DNA of 64,000 bases from Granulicella sp. (GCA_027452215.1 DAIDGQ010000037.1:62001-126000); one strand, 5' to 3'; positions 36,027 through 45,463 are shown, counted from the stretch's first letter. A program made the numbers and translations. The notes: generated by a model from the letters alone, not told the origin.

Positions 36027-37130
36027 CTACTTCACCCCAAAGGTAAACACTGTCTCCGAGAGCATCACCTCTCCCGGCTTCAGCAGCGTCGAAGGAAACT
36101 TCGGTTCATTCGGCGAGTCCGGAAAGTGCTGCGTCTCCAGGCAGAACCCCGCATTCTTCTGATACGTCACCCCGAACTTCCCGGTCTTTGTTCCATCTAG
36201 AAAGTTCCCCGCATAAAACTGCACACCAGGCTGTGTCGTCCTAACGGTCAGCGTGCGTCCGCTCGCAGGATCATACGCCTCGGCTGCGACGTGCAACCCA
36301 TTGCCCGAGCCATTCAGCACCCAGTTATGGTCATACCCACTGCCAATCTTCAGCTGCTCATTCGCGTCATTGATCCTCGCGCCAATCGCAGTCGGCTTGC
36401 GAAAATCAAACGGAGTACCCGCCACCGGAGCCAGCACACCTGTAGGAATCTGCGTTGCATCAACCGGGGTATAGCGGTCTGCGGGAATCATTAGCACCGT
36501 CCCCAGGATGTTGCCCTTCCCATCTCCCGCAAGATTAAAGTAGCTGTGATTCGTAAGGTTCACCACGGTCGGCTTGGTCGTCGTCGCAGCGTACTTAATA
36601 TGCAGCGACTTGCCCACCACCGTATAGCTCACATGCACCGTGAGCGTTCCCGGAAAACCCATATCGCCATCCGGGCTCACCAGCGACATCTCCACGCCAT
36701 CCGGAATCTCCTTCCCCGTCCACACCTTAGAACTAAAGCCCGCCGGGCCACCATGCAGAGCATTGCCGTGATTATTCAACGGCACATGATAGGTCTTGCC
36801 ATCAATCGAAAACGTGCCCTTGGCAATCCGGTTCCCATACCGCCCTACAATCGCTCCAAAGTATGTGCTCGTATCGCCCTCATACCCAGCGACATTGTCA
36901 TAACCCAGGACCACATCAGCCTTCTTGCCATTCTTGTCCGGAGCCTCAATGCTCACCACGCGAGCGCCAAAGGTCGTGATCCTCACCGTCAGGTCCGCAT
37001 CGCTGACAGTAAAGATCTCCACAGCCTTACCGTCCGCGGTCTTGCCCCACGGTGCCTTGCTAACACCAGCCTGCGCCAACGAACTCATCAGCAGAACTGC
37101 CGCCCCTACCATCGCATACTTGAACTTCAT
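36027..37130 (-). CDS. galM: Aldose 1-epimerase (mutarotase), exported
   Basis: A 367-residue enzyme that interconverts alpha and beta anomers of aldoses. It has a signal peptide (MKFKYAMVGAAVLLMSSLAQ, then AG), so it acts in the periplasm. YFGAIVGRYGNRIAKGTF, NNHGNALHGGPAGF (catalytic histidine), VVNLTNHSYFNLAG (second histidine), GYDHNWVLNG and CLETQHFPDSPN (catalytic glutamate) are all present. ATG 37130 has AAGGAG seven bases ahead; the open frame continues seven codons. In the arabinose operon it would speed presentation of the correct anomer. Confidence 0.9.
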   Translation of the reverse strand: MKFKYAMVGAAVLLMSSLAQAGVSKAPWGKTADGKAVEIFTVSDADLTVRITTFGARVVSIEAPDKNGKKADVVLGYDNVAGYEGDTSTYFGAIVGRYGNRIAKGTFSIDGKTYHVPLNNHGNALHGGPAGFSSKVWTGKEIPDGVEMSLVSPDGDMGFPGTLTVHVSYTVVGKSLHIKYAATTTKPTVVNLTNHSYFNLAGDGKGNILGTVLMIPADRYTPVDATQIPTGVLAPVAGTPFDFRKPTAIGARINDANEQLKIGSGYDHNWVLNGSGNGLHVAAEAYDPASGRTLTVRTTQPGVQFYAGNFLDGTKTGKFGVTYQKNAGFCLETQHFPDSPNEPKFPSTLLKPGEVMLSETVFTFGVK

Positions 37131-37194
37131 CGCTTCTCCTTTAGAACCCAATCCATTTCATTCAATGTCGCCGAACGATTCTGACCCACTCGCG

Positions 37195-37905
37195 CTACCC
37201 TTGTCCATAAGTCGCCTTTGCGCCATGCTTTCGCAGATAGTGGCGATCCAGCAACGCCTGCGAAACCTCCGCCGCACTCGCCTTCAGCGTCAGCGTCCGA
37301 TAGGCCATCTTCGCTACAGCCTCCAACACCACCGCATTGTGCGCTGCCTCCGCCGCCGTCTTGCCCCAGACAAACGGTGCATGTCCAGCCACTAAACAAG
37401 CGGGCACGGCCATCGGATCGATCGCCGGCTCACCCGTCGCTCCATCAAATCGCGCGACAATCGCCCGCCCGGTCTCATGCACATACCGCCCCTCGATCGC
37501 AGCATCACTCAGCGGAGCCGTCACCGGAACAGGCCCGTGAAAATAGTCCGCATGGGTCGTTCCAAACGCGGGAATCCCCATCCCTGCCTGCGCAAAGCTT
37601 GTCGCAAACTCCGAGTGCGTATGCACCACCGCCCCAATCCCCTCAAACTCCCTATACAGCAGCGTATGCGTATCCATATCCGACGACGGCCGCAGCGTCC
37701 CCTCAACGATCTTCCCGTTCAGGTCCGTCACCACCATATCCTCCGGCTTCAACACGTCGTAGTCCACGCCCGAAGGCTTGATCACCACCAACCCCTGCTC
37801 CCTATCCACGCCCGATGCATTGCCAAACGTGTACAGCACCAGGCCCGCCCGCACCAACTCCAGGTTGGCCTCCAGAACTTCTTCCCGCAATCTCTTCAAC
37901 AACAT
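37195..37905 (-). CDS. araD: L-ribulose-5-phosphate 4-epimerase
   Basis: A 236-residue class II aldolase-fold enzyme that converts L-ribulose 5-phosphate to D-xylulose 5-phosphate. VLYTFGNASGVDREQGLVVI and KPSGVDYDVLKPEDMVV bind phosphate, HTHSEFATSFAQAG and HADYFHGPVPVT are the metal and proton-transfer segments, and AGHAPFVWG carries the third metal histidine. The frame is open 82 codons upstream, but the ATG at 37905 has GAGGTG before it and gives the family length of about 230. The gene follows araB after 59 bases. Confidence 0.92.
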   Translation of the reverse strand: MLLKRLREEVLEANLELVRAGLVLYTFGNASGVDREQGLVVIKPSGVDYDVLKPEDMVVTDLNGKIVEGTLRPSSDMDTHTLLYREFEGIGAVVHTHSEFATSFAQAGMGIPAFGTTHADYFHGPVPVTAPLSDAAIEGRYVHETGRAIVARFDGATGEPAIDPMAVPACLVAGHAPFVWGKTAAEAAHNAVVLEAVAKMAYRTLTLKASAAEVSQALLDRHYLRKHGAKATYGQG

Positions 37906-37964
37906 CACAACACCTCGTTTGAATCTCTTTATTCGTCCATCATCCCGCGATCTTCGCAACCAAT

Positions 37965-39554
37965 CTACCCGGCCTGTTCGGCCCTCACCGCAGCCGCAAT
38001 CCGTCGCAACTCCGGCAGTACATCCCCCATCGCTGCCTGCTCGCTTCCGCGCAAACCAAATGCAAAATAAACCTTGCGATACAGCGCAAACAACTCGTTG
38101 TACCGAGCCACAGCAGCCCTCTCCGGCTCGTAGATCTTGAACGGCAGACACATCTTCTCCTGCGCCTCTTCAATCGTCGCGAACGCGCCCGCGGCAACCA
38201 GCGCAAAGATCCCCGACCCCAGGCTCGTCGGCACACCATCCGGCACCAGCACCGGCTTGCCCAGCACGTCCGCATACACCTGGTTCAACACAACATTATT
38301 CTGCGGAATCCCTCCCGCATTAGTCACGCGATGAACCGGAACTCCGTACTCCGCCATCCGTTCCAGAATAATCCGCGTATGAAATGCAGTCCCCTCAATC
38401 GCCGCAAACAGCTCATCCTTCGCCGTGTGGATCAGGTTCCACCCAAGCGTCATGCCGCCTAGTTCCGGATTCACGAGCACCGTGCGATCGCCATTATCCC
38501 AACTCAATCGCAGCAGCCCCGTCTGCCCCGGCTTGTATTCCGCCAGTCCCTCGGACAGCGCCTTCACATCTGTCCCCGCTCTCTTCGCAATCGCCTCAAA
38601 GATATCGCCCGTAGCCGAAAGCCCCGCCTCAATCCCCGTGAACGCAGGATGCACGCTCCCCGGTACCACGCCGCAAACCCCCGGCACCAGCCGCGTCTCG
38701 CGGCTCATCGCAATAATGCAAGTCGACGTCCCCACCACATTCACGACGTCGCCCTCACGGCAGCCCGCGCCAATCGCATCCCAATGCGCGTCGAACGCCC
38801 CCACCGGAATCGGAATTCCCGCCGGCAGGCCCATCTCCGTTGCCCATCGCTCACTCAGGTGTCCCGCAACCGCATCGGAGCTCCGATACGCCCCACCCAG
38901 CTTCTCCCGAATTCCATCGAACAGCGGATCGAGTTGCGACAAAAACTCCTGTGGAGGTAATCCTCCCCACCGCGGATTCCACATCCACTTGTGCCCCATC
39001 GCGCAGATGCTGCGGGGCACCAGCGCAGGGTCCGAGATCCCAATCAGCGTAGCCGCGACCATGTCGCAGTGTTCCAGCGCCGTAGCAAATCGCTCGCGCT
39101 TCTCCGGATTGTTCCGCAGCCAATACAGCAGCTTCGCAAATCCCCATTCATGCGAGTACACTCCGCCGCACCACTCGATCGCTTCGAGCCCAGTAGCATG
39201 CGCCAACTCTGTAATCTGTTGTGCTTCCTTGTGCGCGCGATGGTCGCACCACAGCAGGTACTCATCCAGCGGCTGCAGCTGCGCATCCACCGGAATCACG
39301 CTCGACCCCGTCGTATCCAGCGACAACGCAACGACATCCTTCGCCGTCACACCCGTCTGCTGCATCACGTCCCGAACCGCCTTCACCAGCGCGTTCATCT
39401 GGTCCTCGTGCGACTGCGTCGCAAAATCCGGGTCCTCCCTCCGCCGATGCAGAGGATATCCAGCCGACGCCGTTCCCAATCGCCCCTTCACACTGTCCAA
39501 AAGCGTGACCCGAACACTCAGAGTTCCAAAATCCACGCCAGCCACAATCGCCAT
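37965..39554 (-). CDS. araB: Ribulokinase (FGGY family)
   Basis: A 529-residue kinase that phosphorylates L-ribulose. MAIVAGVDFGTLSVRVTLLD starts the first actin-like lobe. LSLDTTGSSVIPVD, WCDHRAHKEAQQIT, YSHEWGFAKLLYWLRNN, PVGAFDAHWDAIGAG (catalytic aspartate) and NAGGIPQNNVVLNQVYADVL are characteristic of AraB. The matching isomerase araA and a transporter are not in the window. It is the first gene of the minus-strand operon araB-araD-galM and is divergent from a LacI regulator; the region between contains a perfect operator palindrome. Confidence 0.92.
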   Translation of the reverse strand: MAIVAGVDFGTLSVRVTLLDSVKGRLGTASAGYPLHRRREDPDFATQSHEDQMNALVKAVRDVMQQTGVTAKDVVALSLDTTGSSVIPVDAQLQPLDEYLLWCDHRAHKEAQQITELAHATGLEAIEWCGGVYSHEWGFAKLLYWLRNNPEKRERFATALEHCDMVAATLIGISDPALVPRSICAMGHKWMWNPRWGGLPPQEFLSQLDPLFDGIREKLGGAYRSSDAVAGHLSERWATEMGLPAGIPIPVGAFDAHWDAIGAGCREGDVVNVVGTSTCIIAMSRETRLVPGVCGVVPGSVHPAFTGIEAGLSATGDIFEAIAKRAGTDVKALSEGLAEYKPGQTGLLRLSWDNGDRTVLVNPELGGMTLGWNLIHTAKDELFAAIEGTAFHTRIILERMAEYGVPVHRVTNAGGIPQNNVVLNQVYADVLGKPVLVPDGVPTSLGSGIFALVAAGAFATIEEAQEKMCLPFKIYEPERAAVARYNELFALYRKVYFAFGLRGSEQAAMGDVLPELRRIAAAVRAEQAG

Positions 39555-39634
39555 ACAATTCCTCTCCCAATCTCCCGCAATTCAACTCGTCGTAACGCAG
39601 CCACAGCTCAAGGCACGAAGCACCACAACTCAGC

Positions 39635-39646
39635 GTAAACGTTTAC
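39635..39646. promoter_or_regulatory. LacI-family operator between araB and its regulator
   Basis: GTAAACGTTTAC is a perfect 12-bp palindrome with a central CG, of the kind bound by GalR/PurR-like proteins. It lies 81 bases before araB and 111 before the lacI-type gene. The core AAACGTT recurs at the regulator's own start codon (39760-39766), perhaps a weaker second site. Confidence 0.7.
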
Positions 39647-39756
39647 TACAGTGAACAATATCTACCTCCACCCTCTCTCGTCAATCGCAACTTTCATCTC
39701 GCTATCTGGATATTCCACAAGTATCCTGTTCCAATACTGCAAGGTGATCCCATCCC

Positions 39757-40848
39757 GTGAAACGTTCTCAGAATTCAATCGATTCCTCCACCCCGCCCAA
39801 GATCGATATCCGCAACGTTGCCGCACGCGCCCGTGTCTCCATCGCCACCGTCTCACGCACCATCAATCATGTCCCTACCGTCGACCCCGTCCTTGCGGCG
39901 CGAGTCTGGAAGGCCGTCACCGAACTCAACTACTTCCCCAACACCCAGGCCCGGGCTCTTGTCTCCGGCAAAAGTAAGCTGCTCGGCCTTATCGTCTCTG
40001 AAATCACCAACCCCTTCTTTCCCGAACTCATTCAGGAGTTCGAACAAGTCGCCGTAGCCCACGGCTATGAAATCCTGATCGGCTCCACCAACTACGAGAC
40101 CTCTACCATGGAGCTCTGCGCGCGCCGCATGCTCGAGCGCAAAGTCGACGGTGTCGCCATCATGACCTTCGGCATTGAAGACTTTCTCCTCGACCGCTTT
40201 GCCGTCGACAACATCCCCGTCGTCTTCATCGACCCCGCTCCCACCCGTCCGCTCAGCAACGTCCTCGCAGTCGATTACTACGCCGGCATCTACGAAGGCG
40301 TTCAGCATCTCGCCGTCCTCGGTCATCGCAAAATCGGCTTCATCAGCGGCCCTCTGCGTCTCCGCTCCGCCGAATCCCGCAAGGCCACCTTCCTCGGCTG
40401 CCTCCACTCCGCCGGCCTCAAAGCCGAACCCGCCTGGCTCATCGAAGGCGATCACACCCTCGACGGTGGTCGCGACGCCATGCAGAAGATTCTCGCCCTA
40501 CCCAAACACCCAACCGCCATCATGTGCTCCAACGACATGACCGCCATCGGCGTCCAGCACGCCCTCTTCGAAGCCAAACTCAAAGTTCCCGATGACTTCT
40601 CTCTCATCGGCTTCGACGACATCCACCTCGCCGAATACACCATCCCCCCACTCACCACCATCCGCATGTCCTGCAAAGACCTCGCCAACAAGGCCGTAGA
40701 CAATCTGCTCTCTCGTCTCAAGCCGGCGGGCGCCAAACTCGAAGCCGTCAGCAAAATCAACACCCGCCTTATCGTTCGCCAGACCACCGGCTTGCCCAAG
40801 GACGCGCTCCTGGACCTCATCGACAAGCCCCGTCCTAAAACTCGTTAG
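39757..40848 (+). CDS. LacI-family transcriptional regulator of the arabinose genes
   Basis: 363 residues. The helix-turn-helix is in DIRNVAARARVSIATVSRTI (about 17-36), the hinge in YFPNTQARALVSGKSKLLGL, and the sugar-binding core includes ITNPFFPELIQEFE, VDGVAIMTFG, HRKIGFISGP, TAIMCSNDMTAIGVQHAL and SLIGFDDIHLAEYTIPPLTT. The start is a GTG with AAGGTG ten bases ahead; no better ATG precedes the DNA-binding domain. About 10 extra residues stand before the usual start of the fold. It is divergent from araB-araD-galM, which it presumably represses without arabinose. Confidence 0.85.
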   Translation: MKRSQNSIDSSTPPKIDIRNVAARARVSIATVSRTINHVPTVDPVLAARVWKAVTELNYFPNTQARALVSGKSKLLGLIVSEITNPFFPELIQEFEQVAVAHGYEILIGSTNYETSTMELCARRMLERKVDGVAIMTFGIEDFLLDRFAVDNIPVVFIDPAPTRPLSNVLAVDYYAGIYEGVQHLAVLGHRKIGFISGPLRLRSAESRKATFLGCLHSAGLKAEPAWLIEGDHTLDGGRDAMQKILALPKHPTAIMCSNDMTAIGVQHALFEAKLKVPDDFSLIGFDDIHLAEYTIPPLTTIRMSCKDLANKAVDNLLSRLKPAGAKLEAVSKINTRLIVRQTTGLPKDALLDLIDKPRPKTR

Positions 40849-40882
40849 ACCCGCAAGGAGATCAACGCTCCACTCTCCTTGC

Positions 40883-41992
40883 TCAAGCCGGTTGCGTCCC
40901 CGCACGCGACGCAGCGCCATCTTTAGCAACGCTGCGGTACGTCGCCGTATACCCCAGGCTCTTCGCATACGTCAGCACCTTGTCGAACTGCAGATTAATC
41001 GTAGCCCCCGCCTTCTGCGTCACCTCATCTTCAATCGGCAGGTCGAAATCATCCGCTCCATACAGCAGCCCTTCCAGAGCCCGCTCATTTTGCGTCAAAA
41101 CAGAGGTCCGAATCCGCGGAATGTTATCCAGATAAATCCGACTCAACGCCAGGTGCCGCAGATACTCTCCCGTCCCAATCTCAATCCCTCCCAGCTGGCT
41201 GCCCAGCGGAGTGAAATACGGCTTGAACGTCCAGCAAAGAAAACTCGCCAGACCGCCCGTCTCATCCTGAAACTGCCGAGTCCGTTCCAGGTGTTCAATC
41301 CGTTCCTCAATCGTCTCATCGAAGCCCACCACCATCGTCGCCGTAGACCGAAGCCCCGCCTCGATGAGAGCCCTCTGCGCCTCAAAATACTGCTTCACCG
41401 TGTACTTGAACTTACTGTGCCGACGCCGAAAATCCTCCGTAAGAATCTCCGACCCGCCTCCCGTGATCCAACGAACTCCAGCGTCCTTGAACCTCTTCGC
41501 CGTCGTCAAATAATCCAGCTTCGCATGGTCCGCCAGGTACATGAACTCTGCAATCGTCAGCGCATAAAACTCCAGCCGGTCGCCATACCTCGCCCTCACC
41601 GCCGCAAACAACTCGCAATAATATTCCAACGGCAGCGCAGGATTAAATCCCCCGTTGAACCCCACCAGGTCGCCGCCCAACTCCAGCAACTCATCGATCT
41701 TCGCAAACACCTGTGCATCGCTCAGCACATAACCGCCCTCTTGCCCGGGCAGCGTGTAGAACGCGCAATAATCGCATTGCGCCACACACACATTCGTGTA
41801 GTTGATAATCCGCATCAGCATGTACGTGCAAGCATCCGGAGCATGAAACCGCGCGCGAACCATCTGCGCCAGCTCCTTCAACTCCGCATCATCGGCATGC
41901 TTCCAAAGCCACAGCGCATCGGCCGACGTTATACGTTCCCCATGCTCAACCTTCAAACGAATCTCATTGGATACAGCCGCGTTATCGCTCAC
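40883..41992 (-). CDS. mqnC: Cyclic dehypoxanthinyl futalosine synthase (radical SAM)
   Basis: A 369-residue radical-SAM enzyme of the futalosine route to menaquinone. The cluster motif CVAQCDYC (Cys 69, 73, 76) follows the MqnC hallmark RIINYTNVC; GGFNPALPLEYY, WITGGGSEILTEDFRRRHSK and TMVVGFDETIEERIEHLE are conserved. It converts dehypoxanthine futalosine to the cyclic form. No other mqn gene is nearby. Menaquinone from this pathway would serve complex I and the bc complex in this window. It is convergent with the LacI gene, with 34 bases between. Confidence 0.88.
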   Translation of the reverse strand: MSDNAAVSNEIRLKVEHGERITSADALWLWKHADDAELKELAQMVRARFHAPDACTYMLMRIINYTNVCVAQCDYCAFYTLPGQEGGYVLSDAQVFAKIDELLELGGDLVGFNGGFNPALPLEYYCELFAAVRARYGDRLEFYALTIAEFMYLADHAKLDYLTTAKRFKDAGVRWITGGGSEILTEDFRRRHSKFKYTVKQYFEAQRALIEAGLRSTATMVVGFDETIEERIEHLERTRQFQDETGGLASFLCWTFKPYFTPLGSQLGGIEIGTGEYLRHLALSRIYLDNIPRIRTSVLTQNERALEGLLYGADDFDLPIEDEVTQKAGATINLQFDKVLTYAKSLGYTATYRSVAKDGAASRAGTQPA

Positions 41993-42056
41993 CCTTCCAG
42001 TCTATCCCCGGACGAGCTCTGTATACAGCGCGCCGTTACCCACCCAGCCGCTCGCT

Positions 42057-43511
42057 TCAGCTCATCAAACCATCTCCCGCAACCGGCAGCGTAAAGCTGA
42101 ACACCGACCCTTCGCCCAACTGGCTCGTCACGCTCAGCGTCCCACGATGAGCTTCGATGATCGCACGGCTGATCGCCAACCCCATCCCTGTCCCCGAAGT
42201 CTGTTGCCCTGGAACGCTGGCCCGGTAAAACCGCTCAAAGATCAACGACTGTTCCGACAAATCGATACCCATTCCACGGTCCGCCACGCTCACGTTCACC
42301 ATCTCTCCCTTGCGCTCCGCAGACAGGAAGATCGGTGTGCCGGCATCCGAATACTTCGTCGCATTCTCAATCAAGTTAGTAAGCACCTTCGTTATAAATT
42401 CGCGATCCGCCATCACCGGAGGAAGCTTTGGCAGGCTCACCTTCACCTCACGCCCTTCCAGCAGGCTCGAGCAATTCTCCATCGCCTGCCGCACCATCTC
42501 CTCCACCGACATCGGCGCAAACGTCATATGGACCTCCTGCGTATCCAACTGCGCCATCTCCACCGCCTCCGACACCAGCCGGTTCAGCCGGTCACTCTCC
42601 TCATCAATCACCGTCAACAACTCTCGCTGCTCTTCAGGCTCCAGCGCCTTCGGCAGCAGCAGCGTAGAAGCCGCCGCCTTGATCGCCGTCAACGGAGTTC
42701 GCAGCTCATGCGTAATCGAATCGATCATCAGCGACCGCAGCCGTTCGCTCTCCTTCGCCGCCTCTCCGCGCGACACGTCTTCCAGTGCCTGCTCCCTGTC
42801 AATCGACACCGAAATCAGCCCGCCCATCGCTTCCAACGTTTCCATCGACAGCGACACCCCGCTCATCAACAGCAGCCCGCGTGGCCGAACTCCCACCCGC
42901 AGCGGAACCCGCGCCTGAGCCCCCACCATGTCTGGTGCAGGCAGCGTCTGCGACAACTGCCTCAGCCCCACATCGTCCATCTGAATCGCCGAGCTGTCCC
43001 CCGCCATGTACCGCCGGCTTCCATCCAGCAAATAAAGCACAACAGCGTCCGCCCTCGTCACCAGCATCACCGCCGGGCTGATCGCATTCAGCAGGCTCGC
43101 AACATTCTCCGTCTGCAGCAGCTCGCGGCTCAGTCCATACAGCACCTCCAGCTCACGCTGCCGCACCCGAGCCTCCTCCGCCTCCTCTCTCGCCCTCTCT
43201 GAAAGCCGGCTCCCCACCACCGATACCGTCAGAAAAGCAAACAGCCCCAGCCAGTTCTGAGGGTCGCTGATCGTGAACGTTCCGATAGGGGGCAAAAAAT
43301 AGAAGTTGTAACAAACCGTTGCGGCAATCGACGTCGCTACCGCATACCGCAAGCCCCATTTCGCAGCCAGAAACAGCACCAGCATCAGCAGCGTCAGCGC
43401 CACCGTCGTCTGGCTCACATGCAGCCAAAGGTGATATACGGCTACAATTCCGCTCAGCATCATTGCGGCAACGGACCATCGGAAAATCGATACCACGCGC
43501 TGAGAGTTCAC
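42057..43511 (-). CDS. DUF4118-GAF histidine kinase (KdpD C-terminal half)
   Basis: A 484-residue membrane sensor kinase. Four helices near residues 10-100 form the DUF4118 module of KdpD (KWGLRYAVATSIAATVCYNF, then YFLPPIGTF). A coiled-coil, a GAF domain (about 135-240), the H box DSITHELRTPLTAIK with phospho-accepting His 268, and an HATPase domain (NLIENATKYSD, DRGMGIDL, GTGMGLAISRAI) follow. The start is a GTG. Normally this is the second half of one KdpD chain; here it is on the opposite strand from the KdpD N-terminal half, with only 17 bases between starts. The likely partner is KdpE. Confidence 0.85.
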   Translation of the reverse strand: MNSQRVVSIFRWSVAAMMLSGIVAVYHLWLHVSQTTVALTLLMLVLFLAAKWGLRYAVATSIAATVCYNFYFLPPIGTFTISDPQNWLGLFAFLTVSVVGSRLSERAREEAEEARVRQRELEVLYGLSRELLQTENVASLLNAISPAVMLVTRADAVVLYLLDGSRRYMAGDSSAIQMDDVGLRQLSQTLPAPDMVGAQARVPLRVGVRPRGLLLMSGVSLSMETLEAMGGLISVSIDREQALEDVSRGEAAKESERLRSLMIDSITHELRTPLTAIKAAASTLLLPKALEPEEQRELLTVIDEESDRLNRLVSEAVEMAQLDTQEVHMTFAPMSVEEMVRQAMENCSSLLEGREVKVSLPKLPPVMADREFITKVLTNLIENATKYSDAGTPIFLSAERKGEMVNVSVADRGMGIDLSEQSLIFERFYRASVPGQQTSGTGMGLAISRAIIEAHRGTLSVTSQLGEGSVFSFTLPVAGDGLMS

Positions 43512-43528
43512 ATGGAGATACTACGACG

Positions 43529-44668
43529 TTGGCGGCCGACACCACACCCCGAAAAACTCCCGAGGACTGGCTGATCTCCGCCGATCCCGAGAAAACGCGT
43601 GGCCGATTCAAAGTTTTTCTCGGCTACGCTCCCGGAGTCGGCAAAACCTTCAGCATGCTCTCAGAGGGCATCCGTCGCCGCCAGCGCGGCGAAGACGTCG
43701 TCATCGGCATCGTCGAAACCCACGGCCGCAAAGCCACCGCCGAACTCGCCGCCAAACTCGAACACGTCCCCTCCCGCGAGATTGATTACAAGGGCACCCT
43801 CTTCTCCGAAATGGACGTCGACGCCATCCTCGCGCGCCATCCCCAGGTCGTCCTCATCGACGAGCCCGCCCATACCAACATCGCCGGTAGCCGCACCGCC
43901 AAGCGCTACGAAGACGTCCTCCTGCTCCTCGACGCCAACATCGACGTCCTCTCCACCCTCAACGTCCAGCACATAGAAAGCCTCACCCCGCGCATCCAGA
44001 GCCTCACCGGAATCTCCGTTCGCGAGACCGTCCCCGACTGGGTCCTCGACCGCGCCGACGAGATCGTCCTATCCGACCTCACGCCCGAAGCTCTCGCTAC
44101 CCGCATGCGTCGAGGCGACATCTATCCCCTCGATCGCGCCGAGCGTGCCCTCTCCAACTTCTTTCGTCGCGGCAATCTCATCGCACTCCGCGAGATGGCT
44201 CTCCACCGCGTCACCCGCGCCGTCGACCGCACACTCGACGCCTACGTCAAGCGCAAGCAGCTAGGTCCCCACTGGGCCGTCACCGAAAAGGTAGCCGTCT
44301 GCATCAGCGCCAGTGCGCAAGCTCGCGACCTCATCGCCCGCGGTGCCCGTCTCGCCGAAGGCCTCGGAGGTGAGCTCTACGTCGTCCACGTCCAGGGCAC
44401 CAAGCAGGAGTCCCCCGAACGCAAGCGAACCCTCGACGCAAGCCTCCAGTTCGCCGCCAATCTCGGTGCCCAGATCGTCCAGCTCACCGGCAGCAACATC
44501 CCCTCCACCACCGCCGCCTTCGTCACCGAGCAGCGCATCACCCAGGCCATCTTTGGCCGCACCGCGCTCCACGGCCTGCGCAAATATCTTTACTTCTTCG
44601 CCATCCAGCGCTTCATGTCAGAGGCCCCTCACGTCGACCTCCACATCATCACCCACGAGGATCGCTAA
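43529..44668 (+). CDS. kdpD: KdpD N-terminal half: KdpD and Usp domains only
   Basis: 379 residues. The KdpD domain has Walker A in VFLGYAPGVGKTFSMLSEG, VVIGIVETHGR, Walker B-like VLIDEPAHTNIAGSR (usual family DELAHTN), and NVQHIESL. A Usp domain follows (KVAVCISASAQARDLIARGA, then ELYVVHVQG) and the chain stops at LHIITHEDR, just before the membrane part of a classical KdpD. The frame is open far upstream, but TTG 43529 with GGAG 11 bases ahead is the most likely start since the upstream part lies antisense to the kinase. No kinase domain is present, so it must act with a separate kinase or as a stand-alone c-di-AMP/ATP-responsive regulator. Confidence 0.8.
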   Translation: MAADTTPRKTPEDWLISADPEKTRGRFKVFLGYAPGVGKTFSMLSEGIRRRQRGEDVVIGIVETHGRKATAELAAKLEHVPSREIDYKGTLFSEMDVDAILARHPQVVLIDEPAHTNIAGSRTAKRYEDVLLLLDANIDVLSTLNVQHIESLTPRIQSLTGISVRETVPDWVLDRADEIVLSDLTPEALATRMRRGDIYPLDRAERALSNFFRRGNLIALREMALHRVTRAVDRTLDAYVKRKQLGPHWAVTEKVAVCISASAQARDLIARGARLAEGLGGELYVVHVQGTKQESPERKRTLDASLQFAANLGAQIVQLTGSNIPSTTAAFVTEQRITQAIFGRTALHGLRKYLYFFAIQRFMSEAPHVDLHIITHEDR

Positions 44669-44700
44669 TATGCGAGTCCTCTCTAAGCAGGTTCGTTAGC

Positions 44701-45387
44701 ATGCGTATCCTCATCGTCGACGACGAGCGCCAGATCACCCGCGTCCTCCGCACCTCCCTCCAAAGCAGCGGCTACGAAGTCACCGTCGCAAACAACGGTC
44801 TCGAAGCCTTCGACCTCTTCCGCTCCGTCTCCCCCGACCTCATCATCACCGACCTCGCCATGCCCGAGATGGGAGGCATCGAGCTCACCCGCGCCATCCG
44901 CCTCATCTCTGAAGTTCCCATCATCATCCTCTCCGTCCGCGAGCAGGAGACCATGAAGGTAGCCGCACTCGACGAAGGAGCCGACGACTACGTCACCAAG
45001 CCCTTCAGCATGCCCGAACTCCTCGCCCGCGTCCGCGCCAACCTCCGCAAGACCCAGCACGACGATCCCTCCCCCGCGCAAATCACTGTCGGTGACATCT
45101 ACATCGACACCTCCTCGCGCACCGTGCGAGTCGACTCCGCCGAAATCCATCTCACCCCCAAAGAGTTCGACCTCCTGCTTCTCTTCGCTAACCATCCCAA
45201 CCGAGTCCTCACTCACAAGTTCCTCCTCCGCCACATCTGGGGCCCCGCCGGCGAAGAGCAGCCCGAATACCTCCGTGTCCTCGTCGGCCAACTCCGCAAA
45301 AAACTCAACCCCGCCGATAGCTCCCGCTTCATCGAAAGCGAACCCTGGATCGGCTACCGCCTGCGCAGCGAACTTACAACTTCTTAA
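44701..45387 (+). CDS. kdpE: KDP operon response regulator
   Basis: A 228-residue OmpR-type regulator. The receiver domain has acidic pair in ILIVDDER, phosphorylated Asp 51 in LIITDLAMPEMGG, and lysine in YVTKPFSMPEL. The winged-helix domain shows HLTPKEFDLLLLFANHPNRV and YLRVLVGQLRKKLNP. It activates kdpFABC when phosphorylated by the KdpD kinase. The gene begins 32 bases after the kdpD half. Confidence 0.92.
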   Translation: MRILIVDDERQITRVLRTSLQSSGYEVTVANNGLEAFDLFRSVSPDLIITDLAMPEMGGIELTRAIRLISEVPIIILSVREQETMKVAALDEGADDYVTKPFSMPELLARVRANLRKTQHDDPSPAQITVGDIYIDTSSRTVRVDSAEIHLTPKEFDLLLLFANHPNRVLTHKFLLRHIWGPAGEEQPEYLRVLVGQLRKKLNPADSSRFIESEPWIGYRLRSELTTS

Positions 45388-45463
45388 CGCATTCCCTACG
45401 GACTTCCTACCGGCCCCTCCGGTCTACTGGCCTTGGTTCAAGCAACGAGGCCCAGGAATCTCC

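Noticed and set aside
38425-39654. A 409-codon plus-strand frame antisense to araB
   Set aside because: Ser/Pro-rich shadow of a clear FGGY kinase.
41967-43202. A 411-codon plus-strand frame antisense to the sensor kinase
   Set aside because: Arg/His/Gln-rich shadow; no domain visible, and the kinase has all its boxes.
43319-43528. N-terminal extension of the KdpD half from an upstream ATG
   Set aside because: It would lie antisense to the start of the divergent kinase and is Ser/Pro/Ala-rich without similarity to KdpD; a TTG with GGAG is closer to the domain.
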